NCBI GenBank assembly: GCA_964395715.1
Contig: CAYNAU010000002.1
Coordinates: 372,001-436,000 of the forward strand
DNA from: Porticoccus sp964395715
GTDB lineage: Bacteria; Pseudomonadota; Gammaproteobacteria; Pseudomonadales; Porticoccaceae
Direction: 5' to 3'
Length of the DNA: 64,000 bases
Shown here piece by piece: positions 1 through 8,349 of this stretch. A program made the translations under genes and the position numbers. The notes under the pieces were generated by a model. It was not told the origin of the DNA, searched no databases, and saw only the letters and a program-made list of their open reading frames with translations. Every line of letters begins with the position of its first letter. Positions within the stretch are counted from its first letter, which is position 1.

Positions 1-1763
1 CTGAAATGCGAGCCCTGATAGGAATGACAGCCCAGCTCTCGGAGGATGTCCAGAGCTTCCTGACTCTCCACACCTTCAGCAGTGACTTTCAGGCCGTATT
101 GTTTGGAAACTGCCATGATCGCTTCCACGATACCCCGGCTTTCCGTATCGCGGTGGATGTTGCGAATAAACTCACGGTCGATCTTGAGCTGGTCAAAAGG
201 TAGCCGCTTCAGATAGATCATTGACGAATAGCCGATGCCAAAATCGTCGATGGAGAACATGGAACCCAGAGACTTGATGGCTTCCATTTTTTTTATGGCA
301 TCATCAACGTCTTCAATCACCAGGCTTTCAGTCACCTCGAAATTTAAGTAGCTGGGATCAATGTTGTAGCTCTTCATGCTGTGCTGGACAATATCGATCA
401 ACTGGGGATCGCGGAATTGGCGCGGGCTAATATTGATCCCAAGACGCATATGATCCTGCCAGATACCCATGTCGATGAAATTGCGGAGATATTCACAGGA
501 GGTGCGAATCACCCAGCGCCCGACATCGACGATCAAACCTGACGATTCCAGTACCGGTATGAATTCGGAGGGCATATTGGTCACTTTGTCAGCGTTCATC
601 CAGCGCAGCAACGCCTCACCACCCAGCATTTCACCGGTTTCTACAGATATCTGTGGCTGGATGTAGAGTACAAACTCATGGTTATCCATGGCTTTGCGCA
701 AACGAGTGTTCAATCCAATTTGACGCTGGGCTTTCTGTGTAATGCTGGGGTCGAAAAACGCAATACTGTTGCGGCCTTTGCGTTTCGCCTCATACATGGC
801 TGTATCCGCGTACTGCAGCACTCGATCTGCCGTGAGATCGGCATCGGTCAACAGGGCAATACCGATACTGGCCGTGAGGATGACCTCGTGACCATCGAGG
901 AAAATCGGGCTGGCGACAGCCTCGCCAAGTTTTTCCGCAATCGCCTGGGCATTCCAGGCCGCTTTCGACGGTTCGTCTGCGAGTTCAGGGATAAAAAGGA
1001 CAAATTCATCACCGCTCATTCTGGCGAGCATATTGTCCCCGGATACCAGGCTGCCCAGGGCCAGGCCAATTTTTTTGATGACCTGGTCCCCGACGTTGTG
1101 ACCCCATGAATCGTTGATATCCTTGAAGTGGTCAAGGTCCAGCATCATGACAGCGGCACAAACCGTTCCGCCATGATGAATTTCCAGGAAGTCTGCCAGG
1201 GACTCGGCCAGCATCTGGCGATTTGGGAGACTGGTCAAGCCGTCAAAATAGTGTTTTTGACCATCATCGGCACGGCGCTCGGAAACTCGGCGCTCGGAAA
1301 CCACCCTACCACTGTCATCGACAATTAACTCGGGATTGTCCGCCCTGGTCACAGCTGACTCTTCCAATGATTCCCAGCGATCGGTCAACGCATCGAGTCC
1401 GGAATTGACTGAGCTTATATTCTGGTCGCTTTTCAACATGACGACCATTTCCTTACCATCCTCCGTCACGTACACAACTTCGACGTGAATAGGCGTTTCA
1501 TGACCCTGACCAGGGCAGGTCCAGGTGAGTGTTTTCTGCTTGCCCATCTGGGCTTTTTTGAGTTGTAACTTAAGATCGACCAGGGCGGTGGATTCATCAC
1601 CGTTGATTTTATCGACAGAGGCGCCGATCAGCTGCTTGAGTTCACATCCCAGCAGCTTCAAGGCATTTTGATTGGCGTCGACACAAACGCCGTAGGCAAA
1701 GAAAAGGGTGCCGTAGGGTACCGATTCAACCAGTACTTTATAAAGCTCTTCTTTAGAGCTCAT
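1..1763 (-). CDS. PAS-GGDEF-EAL cyclic-di-GMP turnover protein (C-terminus beyond window)
   Basis: Predicted cytoplasmic enzyme that makes and/or degrades cyclic di-GMP. I translated about 587 codons from the ATG at 1763; the frame is open to the window edge, so the C-terminus is missing. An N-terminal PAS-like region (about 1-115) is followed by a GGDEF domain with LDLDHFKDIND near residue 209 and the signature written SGDEF near 248, then an EAL domain with EALLRW near 380, NISPRQF and DDFGIGYSS near 504. The EAL catalytic motifs look intact, so phosphodiesterase activity is likely. The first Gly of GGDEF is Ser, and no RxxD inhibitory site is seen where expected, so cyclase activity is less certain. 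No transmembrane segment is visible. It lies downstream of iscX on the same strand, about 38 bp from it, but is not a known isc partner. Confidence 0.9.
   Translation of the reverse strand, partial: MSSKEELYKVLVESVPYGTLFFAYGVCVDANQNALKLLGCELKQLIGASVDKINGDESTALVDLKLQLKKAQMGKQKTLTWTCPGQGHETPIHVEVVYVTEDGKEMVVMLKSDQNISSVNSGLDALTDRWESLEESAVTRADNPELIVDDSGRVVSERRVSERRADDGQKHYFDGLTSLPNRQMLAESLADFLEIHHGGTVCAAVMMLDLDHFKDINDSWGHNVGDQVIKKIGLALGSLVSGDNMLARMSGDEFVLFIPELADEPSKAAWNAQAIAEKLGEAVASPIFLDGHEVILTASIGIALLTDADLTADRVLQYADTAMYEAKRKGRNSIAFFDPSITQKAQRQIGLNTRLRKAMDNHEFVLYIQPQISVETGEMLGGEALLRWMNADKVTNMPSEFIPVLESSGLIVDVGRWVIRTSCEYLRNFIDMGIWQDHMRLGINISPRQFRDPQLIDIVQHSMKSYNIDPSYLNFEVTESLVIEDVDDAIKKMEAIKSLGSMFSIDDFGIGYSSMIYLKRLPFDQLKIDREFIRNIHRDTESRGIVEAIMAVSKQYGLKVTAEGVESQEALDILRELGCHSYQGSHF
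1273..1302 (-). repeat. In-frame 15-bp tandem duplication in the linker before GGDEF
   Basis: Two adjacent 15-bp copies, differing only in the last base, encode the repeated pentapeptide VSERR between the PAS and GGDEF domains. It looks like a recent slippage duplication. Confidence 0.7.
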
Positions 1764-1801
1764 CTATACCCCTTAGCCAACATCAAATACTGCGGCCCAT
1801 T

Positions 1802-2002
1802 CTAATCGAGTTCATCAATCCATGCCATCTGGATCGCCTCGAGCACTTTTTCGCCACAGTGCTGCGGGTCATCATCGAAGTCCTCCAGCGCCAGAACCCA
1901 GTTCCTCAGGTCCACAAAATTAACATACCGCGGATCCACCTCAGGGTGTGATTCCGACAACTCAATTGCCAGATCCAATACATCGGTCCATTTCAGTGTC
2001 AT
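1802..2002 (-). CDS. iscX: IscX, Fe-S cluster assembly accessory protein
   Basis: Small acidic protein that binds IscS and iron and modulates Fe-S cluster assembly. The 66-residue product has the same length as E. coli IscX. It carries the LKWTD start and the conserved acidic ALEDFDDDP stretch at 38-46, and ends in an acidic tail. I chose the ATG at 2002 (GGAG eight bases upstream) rather than the TTG two codons earlier. It is the last gene of the isc operon, 14 bp after fdx. Confidence 0.95.
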   Translation of the reverse strand: MTLKWTDVLDLAIELSESHPEVDPRYVNFVDLRNWVLALEDFDDDPQHCGEKVLEAIQMAWIDELD

Positions 2003-2016
2003 GACCAATACTCCGA

Positions 2017-2355
2017 CTAGTGCTTTTCGGACACCATATTAATGGTGTATTTAGGTATTTCGACAATTAAATCCTGATCTTGAACAATTGCCTGACAGCT
2101 GAGCCGCGAATCCGGGTCTACGCCCCAGGCCTTGTCCAGATAATCCTCTTCCAACTCGTCCGCCTCCTCCAGGGAATCAAAGCCCTCCCGCACATAGACA
2201 TGACAGGTCGTGCAGGCACAGGACATTTCGCAGGCATGTTCAATTTCAATATCATTGCGCAGCGCCGCTTCGCAGATACTTTCACCGGGTTCCACTTCTA
2301 TTACCGCCCCCTCCGGGCAGATCGTTTGGTGGGGAAGAAACACAACCTTGGTCAT
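2017..2355 (-). CDS. fdx: Isc [2Fe-2S] ferredoxin
   Basis: Adrenodoxin-type ferredoxin that supplies electrons for cluster assembly on IscU. The 112-residue product has cluster ligands C42, C48, C51 and C87, the same positions as E. coli Fdx, plus an extra C46. The acidic DSLEEADELEEDYLD helix typical of the family follows. The ATG at 2355 begins one base after the hscA stop, implying translational coupling. A longer open frame extends upstream into hscA but is not coding there. Confidence 0.96.
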   Translation of the reverse strand: MTKVVFLPHQTICPEGAVIEVEPGESICEAALRNDIEIEHACEMSCACTTCHVYVREGFDSLEEADELEEDYLDKAWGVDPDSRLSCQAIVQDQDLIVEIPKYTINMVSEKH

Positions 2356-2356
2356 T

Positions 2357-4225
2357 TCAGAGGCCCTTATCGATCTCGTCGAGGCTGTGTCCGGCCAATG
2401 CTTTTTTGATACTGGCATCCATGCGGCGTGCTGCGAAATCTTCACTGGTTTTTGACACTGTCTCAATATGCCGGGCAATTTCCCGGTGGTTGCTACTCTC
2501 CCTGACATTGCGCAAATCTTCCAGTGCCACTTCAAGACAATGGTATTCCTTTTCATTAAGCAGAGCCTTGCCATCCTGTGCCAACGCTGCACTGAGATCT
2601 TCGTAGAGACGGTCAGCTTCCACCTGTTGTTCCCTCAGAGCTCGCAGCTGCATATCGTCACGGGCGTGGGTATAGGATTCCCTTAGCATCCGGGTTACTT
2701 CCTTGTCATTGAGGCCATAGGAAGGTTTTACCTCAACATGCGCCTCAACACCGCTAGTTAACTCCTTGGCGGACACGTTCAGCAAACCATCGGCATCCAC
2801 CTGGAATTTCACGCGAATCTTTGCTGCGCCGGCTACCATCGGCGGAATACCGCGCAGCTCGAAACGCGCCAGGGAACGGCAGTCGCTGACCAACTCTCGC
2901 TCTCCCTGCAGCACGTGAATAGCCATGGCAGTTTGTCCATCCTTGAAGGTGGTGAAATCCTGGGCTTTAGCAACCGGTATAGTGGTATTGCGATGGATGA
3001 TTTTTTCCATCAGGCCGCCCATGGTTTCGAGACCCAGCGATAACGGAATCACATCCAATAACAGCATTTCATCACCGGGCTTGTTGCCAACCAACACATC
3101 AGCCTGAAGCGCAGCACCAATAGCCACCACTCGATCGGGGTCAATATTAACCAGAGGCTCGCGCTTGAATGTCTCTTCAACCCGCTCGCGCACCCGCAGC
3201 ATACGCGTTGACCCACCCACCATCACGACGGCATCGACCTCATCACTATCCAGCTGGGCGTCTCTCAGACATCTCCGACACGCGCGCAGTGTTTTGTCAA
3301 TTAAAGGGTCAACAAGACTGTTCAGTTTGGTCCGGTCCAGTGCCCCCTGCCAGCCGAGCACATCCAGCGTAACCGTCTCCTGTTTTGCCAGGGCTTCTTT
3401 GGCCCGGCGTGCAGCAACCATCAACTGTCGTTGCTGCTGAGGATCAAGGTCGGAACCCAGTCCGGCCTGTTCACAGCACCATTGGGCGATGGCACGATCA
3501 AAATCGTCGCCCCCGAGGGCAGAGTCTCCTCCTGTGGCCAAAACTTCAAAGACACCGCGAGATAACCTCAGCAGGGAAATGTCGAAGGTACCGCCGCCAA
3601 GGTCATAAACGGCAATTACCCCTTCTCCTCCCTGATCTAGTCCGTAGGCAACAGCGGCTGCCGTGGGCTCACTCAACAGGCGCAGCACCTTGACCCCTGC
3701 CAGCGTTGCAGCATCTTTAGTGGCCTGACGCTGTGCCTCATCAAAATAAGCGGGAACGGTTATCACCGCTCCGTCCAGAGGTCCATCCAGGGCCGACTCC
3801 GCACGCTCCACAAGGGCTCGCAGGATCTCAGAAGAGGCCGAGACAGGGCTGATGTCTCCAGCAGATGTTCTGAAACTGGGCATACCGCTGTCACCGGCCA
3901 CCAGCTGGTAGGGCAACTGGTTTCCCAGGGTCTTGATATCCGCTGTGCCTCGCCCCATAAAGCGTTTAACGGATATCAGGGTGTTAAGCGCATCCCGGCC
4001 CGCCCACTCGAGGGCCTCATAACCAATAGAGATGCTCTGGTCCGCCCCATAGTGGACCACTGAAGGCAACAGGTGTCGGTCTTCGCTGTCGGGCAACGTT
4101 TCCGGCGTACCACTGCGAACGGTCGCCACCAGTGAGTTCGTCGTGCCCAGGTCAATGCCCACCGCCCTCCGGCGTTGATGCGGTTCAGGGGACTGACCGG
4201 GCTCAGATATCTGTAACAAAACCAC
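2357..4225 (-). CDS. hscA: HscA, Hsp70-type chaperone for Fe-S cluster transfer
   Basis: Specialised Hsp70 that binds the LPPVK peptide of IscU and drives cluster release with HscB. It is 622 residues long (E. coli 616). The N-terminus LLQISEPG is typical of HscA. The ATPase signature GIDLGTTNS lies at 23-31, followed by VYDLGGGTFDISLLR and VVMVGGSTRM motifs, a substrate-binding domain and a helical lid. The start is GTG at 4225. It lies 13 bp after hscB and directly before fdx. Confidence 0.97.
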   Translation of the reverse strand: MVLLQISEPGQSPEPHQRRRAVGIDLGTTNSLVATVRSGTPETLPDSEDRHLLPSVVHYGADQSISIGYEALEWAGRDALNTLISVKRFMGRGTADIKTLGNQLPYQLVAGDSGMPSFRTSAGDISPVSASSEILRALVERAESALDGPLDGAVITVPAYFDEAQRQATKDAATLAGVKVLRLLSEPTAAAVAYGLDQGGEGVIAVYDLGGGTFDISLLRLSRGVFEVLATGGDSALGGDDFDRAIAQWCCEQAGLGSDLDPQQQRQLMVAARRAKEALAKQETVTLDVLGWQGALDRTKLNSLVDPLIDKTLRACRRCLRDAQLDSDEVDAVVMVGGSTRMLRVRERVEETFKREPLVNIDPDRVVAIGAALQADVLVGNKPGDEMLLLDVIPLSLGLETMGGLMEKIIHRNTTIPVAKAQDFTTFKDGQTAMAIHVLQGERELVSDCRSLARFELRGIPPMVAGAAKIRVKFQVDADGLLNVSAKELTSGVEAHVEVKPSYGLNDKEVTRMLRESYTHARDDMQLRALREQQVEADRLYEDLSAALAQDGKALLNEKEYHCLEVALEDLRNVRESSNHREIARHIETVSKTSEDFAARRMDASIKKALAGHSLDEIDKGL

Positions 4226-4238
4226 TTGATGTAACCGC

Positions 4239-4769
4239 CTATTCTTCGTCTAGTTCGTGTTCAAGCTCATGAATTTCGCTGATGAGCTTGCTGAAAAACT
4301 GCATTTTGGCCACCGTCTCACTGGCCTGATCCATATCCACTGCGCCCAGGCAATCGCTGAAGATTTGCTGGAGTGCGCGATACTGGCCAACGGCATGCTC
4401 ACTAATATCCGCAAGCGCAGCATGGGGGTCATAGGCATCCCTGACCTCGGACAAAGCTTCGCGAAGCGTCATTTGCTCCAACAGAAAGCGCGGATCACGG
4501 GTGATTGCAGTCTCATTGGCTCCGTCCACCCCATGAAGCGACAACAAGTATTGGGCACGTAGTAAGGGAGATTTCAGCTCGTTGTATGCCTGATTCACAA
4601 CAGCTGCATACTGCTCCGCCAGCCGCTGCTCACGGGCGGGCTTGCCCGCATATTTATCTGGATGAAATTGGCGCTGCATACTGCGGTAGCGCTCTGACAG
4701 CAGGCTCATGTCGAGATCGAAACTGACAGGCAGTCCAAAAATTTCGAAAAAGTTGTCAGAAATTTCCAC
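4239..4769 (-). CDS. hscB: HscB, J-domain co-chaperone of HscA
   Basis: J-protein that delivers IscU to HscA and stimulates its ATPase. With the GTG at 4769 (CGGAG nine bases upstream) it is 176 residues, close to the usual 171. A TTG nine codons earlier would add a non-conserved extension. The J-domain HPDK motif is at 36-39. NQAYNELKSPLLRAQYLLSLHG is followed by the C-terminal three-helix IscU-binding domain. It sits between iscA and hscA as in other isc operons. Confidence 0.94.
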   Translation of the reverse strand: MEISDNFFEIFGLPVSFDLDMSLLSERYRSMQRQFHPDKYAGKPAREQRLAEQYAAVVNQAYNELKSPLLRAQYLLSLHGVDGANETAITRDPRFLLEQMTLREALSEVRDAYDPHAALADISEHAVGQYRALQQIFSDCLGAVDMDQASETVAKMQFFSKLISEIHELEHELDEE

Positions 4770-4831
4770 GGGAAACAGCTCCGATCGAGATATCAAAAAG
4801 GCGCGTATGCCCTAATCAGGCTCACTGTCAC

Positions 4832-5155
4832 CTAAATGTGGAAGCTCTCGCCGCAGCCGCATTCTTCCTTGACATTGGGGTTATTAAACTGAAAACCCTC
4901 GTTGAGCCCTTCTTTCACGAAATCCAGCTGGGTGCCGTCCAGGTAAGCGAGACTCTTGGGATCCACAAACAGCTTGGCATCACCACAGTCAAAAACTGAG
5001 TCCTCCGGCTGCTGGTCATCGACAAACTCGAGAACATAGGACAACCCGGAACAACCCGTAGTCTTAACACCGAGGCGAATACCAATACCGTGTCCCCGGT
5101 GAGCAAGGTGCCTGATGATATGCTGCTCAGCTGCCTGGGTCATGGTAATTGCCAT
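4832..5155 (-). CDS. iscA: IscA, A-type Fe-S carrier
   Basis: A-type carrier that receives clusters from IscU and passes them to apoproteins. The 107-residue product carries the three invariant cysteines C35 (TTGCSG), C99 and C101 (ECGCGESF), numbered as in E. coli IscA. The ATG at 5155 has GGAG seven bases upstream. The downstream gap to hscB is 62 bp, the largest inside this operon. Confidence 0.96.
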   Translation of the reverse strand: MAITMTQAAEQHIIRHLAHRGHGIGIRLGVKTTGCSGLSYVLEFVDDQQPEDSVFDCGDAKLFVDPKSLAYLDGTQLDFVKEGLNEGFQFNNPNVKEECGCGESFHI

Positions 5156-5190
5156 TATTTATCTCCTGCTATCTCAAGTTGTCTATCAGT

Positions 5191-5583
5191 TCAGTCAGTC
5201 TGTTCGCCACGCTTATGGCGCACATCTCTAACGGCGGCCTTAATGGCGTCTTCTGCCAGTACAGAACAGTGGATTTTTACAGGCGGCAATGCCAGTTCTT
5301 CGGCAATCTGGGTGTTCTTGATCTCTTCAGCCTGATCAAGGGTTTTGCCCTTGACCCACTCTGTCAGCAGGGAACTTGATGCAATGGCCGACCCACAGCC
5401 ATAGGTTTTGAACTTGGCATCCTCAATCACACCCTCTTCATTGACCTGTATCTGAAGGCGCATCACATCACCGCAGGCCGGGGCGCCAACCATCCCCGTG
5501 CCAACATTGCTGGCTTTGTCATCCAGCTTGCCAACGTTGCGGGGACTTTCGTAGTGATCCAGCACTTTGTCACTGTAAGACAT
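5191..5583 (-). CDS. iscU: IscU, Fe-S cluster assembly scaffold
   Basis: Scaffold on which [2Fe-2S] clusters are built from IscS sulfur and iron. The 130 residues include cluster ligands C37, C63 and C106, and the HscA recognition peptide LPPVK at 99-103, all at E. coli positions. It lies 17 bp after iscS and is co-transcribed with it. Confidence 0.97.
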   Translation of the reverse strand: MSYSDKVLDHYESPRNVGKLDDKASNVGTGMVGAPACGDVMRLQIQVNEEGVIEDAKFKTYGCGSAIASSSLLTEWVKGKTLDQAEEIKNTQIAEELALPPVKIHCSVLAEDAIKAAVRDVRHKRGEQTD

Positions 5584-5600
5584 AATTTAACTCCTCAACG

Positions 5601-6815
5601 TTAGTGGGCGGCCCACTCGACCTGACTCAGATCGATGCCGTCTTTGTACATATCCCAGAGCGGGGACAACTCCCGTAATTTATTTACGGCTTCCCGCACT
5701 CGCTCAATGGCGTAATCTATTTCTTCAGCGGTTGTAAAACGACCAATGGAGAAGCGAATAGAGCTGTGCGCCAGCTCATCATCCAGTCCTAGTGCACGCA
5801 ACACGTAGGAGGGTTCAAGGCTGGCCGATGTACAGGCTGAACCGGAAGACACCGCCAGATCCTTGAGCGCCATGATCAGGGACTCACCTTCAACATAGGC
5901 AAAACTGACATTCAGGTTACCTGATACCCGCTGATCCAAAGAGCCGTTCAGGTGCACAGCTTCCATGTCGGAAATGCCGTGCCAGAGCCGATTGCGCAAC
6001 GCCAGTATGCGTTGGTTTTCTTCCGACATTTCTTCTCTGGCAATACGAAAAGCTTCTCCCATACCGACGATTTGATGTGTGGCGAGTGTGCCTGAACGCA
6101 TGCCACGCTCATGACCACCACCATGCATCTGCGCTTCAATGCGAACCCGTGGTTTGCGACGCACATACAGGGCGCCAATTCCCTTGGGACCGTAAATTTT
6201 GTGGGCAGACAATGACATCATGTCGACTTTCATGGTCTCCATGTCTATTTCCACCTTGCCAGCACTCTGTGCAGCATCGACGTGGAAAAAAACCTTTTGC
6301 TCACGGCAGACTTCACCAATGGCCGCGATATCATTAATGGTTCCGATCTCGTTATTGACGTGCATCAGCGACACCAATGTAGTGTCTTCACGGATCGTCT
6401 CGGCGACAGCGCTCGGCTGAATCAGACCTTCGGCGTCCGGGACAAGGTAAGTGACCTCGTAGCCCTCCCGCTCTAGCTGGCGACAGGTGTCGAGCACCGC
6501 CTTATGCTCGATTTTGGAGGTAATGATGTGCTTGCCTTTTTTCTGATTGAAATGGGCACAGCCCTTGATCGCCAGGTTATCGGCTTCCGTGGCACCTGAA
6601 GTCCAGACAATCTCTCTGGGATCGGCATTCAACAGTGCCGCCACTTGTTCTCTCGCATCTTCAACAGCCGCTTCCGCCTGCCAGCCAAAGGCATGTGAAC
6701 GGGAGGCCGGGTTACCGAAATTGCCTTCTGTAGTCAGACATTCAGCCATCTTCGCGGCTACCCGAGGGTCAACCGGCGTGGTTGCAGAATAGTCTAGATA
6801 GATCGGCAGTTTCAT
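5601..6815 (-). CDS. iscS: IscS cysteine desulfurase
   Basis: PLP enzyme that takes sulfur from cysteine for Fe-S clusters, tRNA thiolation and other acceptors. It is 404 residues long, equal to E. coli IscS. It has the YLDYSATTPVD start, the PLP lysine in SLSAHKIYGPKG (about 206) and the mobile persulfide loop SSGSACTSASLEPSYV with the catalytic Cys near 328. It follows iscR by 40 bp. Confidence 0.98.
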   Translation of the reverse strand: MKLPIYLDYSATTPVDPRVAAKMAECLTTEGNFGNPASRSHAFGWQAEAAVEDAREQVAALLNADPREIVWTSGATEADNLAIKGCAHFNQKKGKHIITSKIEHKAVLDTCRQLEREGYEVTYLVPDAEGLIQPSAVAETIREDTTLVSLMHVNNEIGTINDIAAIGEVCREQKVFFHVDAAQSAGKVEIDMETMKVDMMSLSAHKIYGPKGIGALYVRRKPRVRIEAQMHGGGHERGMRSGTLATHQIVGMGEAFRIAREEMSEENQRILALRNRLWHGISDMEAVHLNGSLDQRVSGNLNVSFAYVEGESLIMALKDLAVSSGSACTSASLEPSYVLRALGLDDELAHSSIRFSIGRFTTAEEIDYAIERVREAVNKLRELSPLWDMYKDGIDLSQVEWAAH

Positions 6816-6855
6816 TCAGTTACTCCTGATAGGTTTTCACGATTGACAGCACGCT

Positions 6856-7290
6856 TTACTCCGCACCACTCAACATCACGGGGCGCACTTCCTGTTGCTG
6901 TACCAGACTGTCCAGTGTGATCCCGCTAAGAAAACGGTGAATTTGCTGACTGAGGTCATCCCAAAGATAGTGGGTCAGGCAGACACCGCCATTCTGGCAG
7001 TTACCCTTGCCGTTACAACTTGTTGCATCAATAGACTCATTGACTGCATCAATGATCTCGGCAACATTGATAGCTTCGCAATCCCTGGAAAGGCGATAGC
7101 CGCCACCAGGACCTCTAACGCTGCTAACCAAGTCTTTCTGGCGCAATTTGGCAAATAATTGCTCCAGGTAGGACAGCGAAATTTCCTGACGCTGCGATAT
7201 ATCCGCCAAGCTTATGGGACCTTTATCACCATGCAGTGCCAAATCCAGCATGGCAGTCACAGCATAACGACCTCGAGTTGTCAGGCGCAT
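6856..7290 (-). CDS. iscR: IscR, Fe-S-sensing Rrf2 repressor
   Basis: Rrf2-family winged-helix regulator that represses the isc operon when loaded with a [2Fe-2S] cluster. Of its 144 residues, the N-terminal HTH starts MRLTTRGRYAVTAMLDLA. Ligands C92, C98, C104 and H107 match E. coli IscR positions. It is the first gene of the operon, downstream of a promoter that overlaps its own predicted binding site at 7341-7365, so autorepression is expected. Confidence 0.97.
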   Translation of the reverse strand: MRLTTRGRYAVTAMLDLALHGDKGPISLADISQRQEISLSYLEQLFAKLRQKDLVSSVRGPGGGYRLSRDCEAINVAEIIDAVNESIDATSCNGKGNCQNGGVCLTHYLWDDLSQQIHRFLSGITLDSLVQQQEVRPVMLSGAE

Positions 7291-7332
7291 AGCGATGCTC
7301 TCACTCGTTCAATTCACCAGTTACATGCTTGA

Positions 7333-7361
7333 ATTATCCAAAAACCTACTATTTTAGTCAA
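7333..7361 (-). promoter_or_regulatory. Sigma-70 promoter of the isc operon
   Basis: On the minus strand, TTGACT (7356-7361) and GATAAT (7333-7338) are separated by exactly 17 bp, 43 bp upstream of iscR. This is the best consensus promoter I see in the window. Confidence 0.85.
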
Positions 7362-7365
7362 GTAA
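7341..7365 (-). promoter_or_regulatory. IscR type 1 binding site
   Basis: This 25-bp stretch fits the known type 1 consensus (ATASYYGACTRWWWYAGTCRRSTAT) at most positions, including the GACT and AGT half-sites with the A/T-only spacer. It covers the -35 and spacer of the isc promoter, the right place for autorepression by [2Fe-2S]-IscR. Confidence 0.8.
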
Positions 7366-7388
7366 ATAACATACTTTTTTAGTAGGGA

Positions 7389-8162
7389 TTAGGGCTGTGA
7401 CCCACTCTGTTTGTCCCCGTTAAGCTGTCGCATTTTGTGCGCAAGATTCTGCATAGCAGTCAACACACCTCGCAAAATAGACAGTTCCATTTCATCCAGC
7501 CGGATCCTGCTGTATAGCCGGCGGAGTCGGGGCATGGTCTGGCGTGGGTTATCGCGGCTATGGAAACCTATATCCACCAAAGCTTGCTCCAGGTGCTGAA
7601 AATACATTTCCAGATCTTCCGCCCGGGCTGGCGGCACATCCCATTCGCTCAGCGATGGCAGTTTACCGTCTGCGTTTGCGAGGGATGCCATTCGCACCTC
7701 GTAACAAAGCACCTGCACGGCAGCGGCAAGATTCAGGGAACTGTATTCAGGATTCGAGGGTATATGCACATGGTAGGTACACTTGTGCAGTTCTTCATTG
7801 GTCAGCCCCCGGTCTTCCCTGCCAAACACGATAGCCACTTCGTGCTCAGAGGACTCCTGCCAAACCCGTTCGCCACATTCCCTCGGATTGAGAAGCGGCC
7901 AGGGTATACGGCGCTCACGAGCGCTGGTACCCACCACCAGGCCACAACCGCCAACGGCTTCATCCAGCGTATCAACCACAACCGCATTATCCAGAACATC
8001 CAGTGCGTTTGCTGCGCGCCAAACCGCGCGATCAGCGGGATACTCTTTCGGGGAAACAAGATACAGGCGAGACAGCCCCATATTCTTCATGGCCCTGGCG
8101 GCACCACCAATGTTGCCGGGATGTGTGGTATTCACCAGCACTATACGAACATTTTCAAACAC
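7389..8162 (-). CDS. trmJ: TrmJ, tRNA Cm32/Um32 2'-O-methyltransferase
   Basis: SPOUT-class methyltransferase that modifies position 32 of several tRNAs using S-adenosylmethionine. The family start FENVRIVLVNTTHPGNIGGAAR is preceded by a GTG at 8162, which I take as the start (257 residues); the open frame runs 29 codons further upstream without similarity. Motifs include AIVFGREDRGLTNEEL and the C-terminal knot SLNLAAAVQVLCYE. It is divergent from suhB. cysE, often found between trmJ and iscR in Pseudomonas relatives, is absent: the gap is 98 bp. Confidence 0.93.
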   Translation of the reverse strand: MFENVRIVLVNTTHPGNIGGAARAMKNMGLSRLYLVSPKEYPADRAVWRAANALDVLDNAVVVDTLDEAVGGCGLVVGTSARERRIPWPLLNPRECGERVWQESSEHEVAIVFGREDRGLTNEELHKCTYHVHIPSNPEYSSLNLAAAVQVLCYEVRMASLANADGKLPSLSEWDVPPARAEDLEMYFQHLEQALVDIGFHSRDNPRQTMPRLRRLYSRIRLDEMELSILRGVLTAMQNLAHKMRQLNGDKQSGSQP

Positions 8163-8349
8163 ACTGGGCCTGCATAAATGGTTAATCTCAGGTATCGCCT
8201 GTGGTCTCAAGAAAACAGCGACGCACAACCGCCTTTTTGAAGGGCGCAAATTCTATCAGGAAGCAAAGGTGAAATCATGGATTTCCACTCCCCTCCAACT
8301 CTGCCTCTCTGCTACAATGCCGCGCTTTCGCCACAGTGGAATAGCAGTA

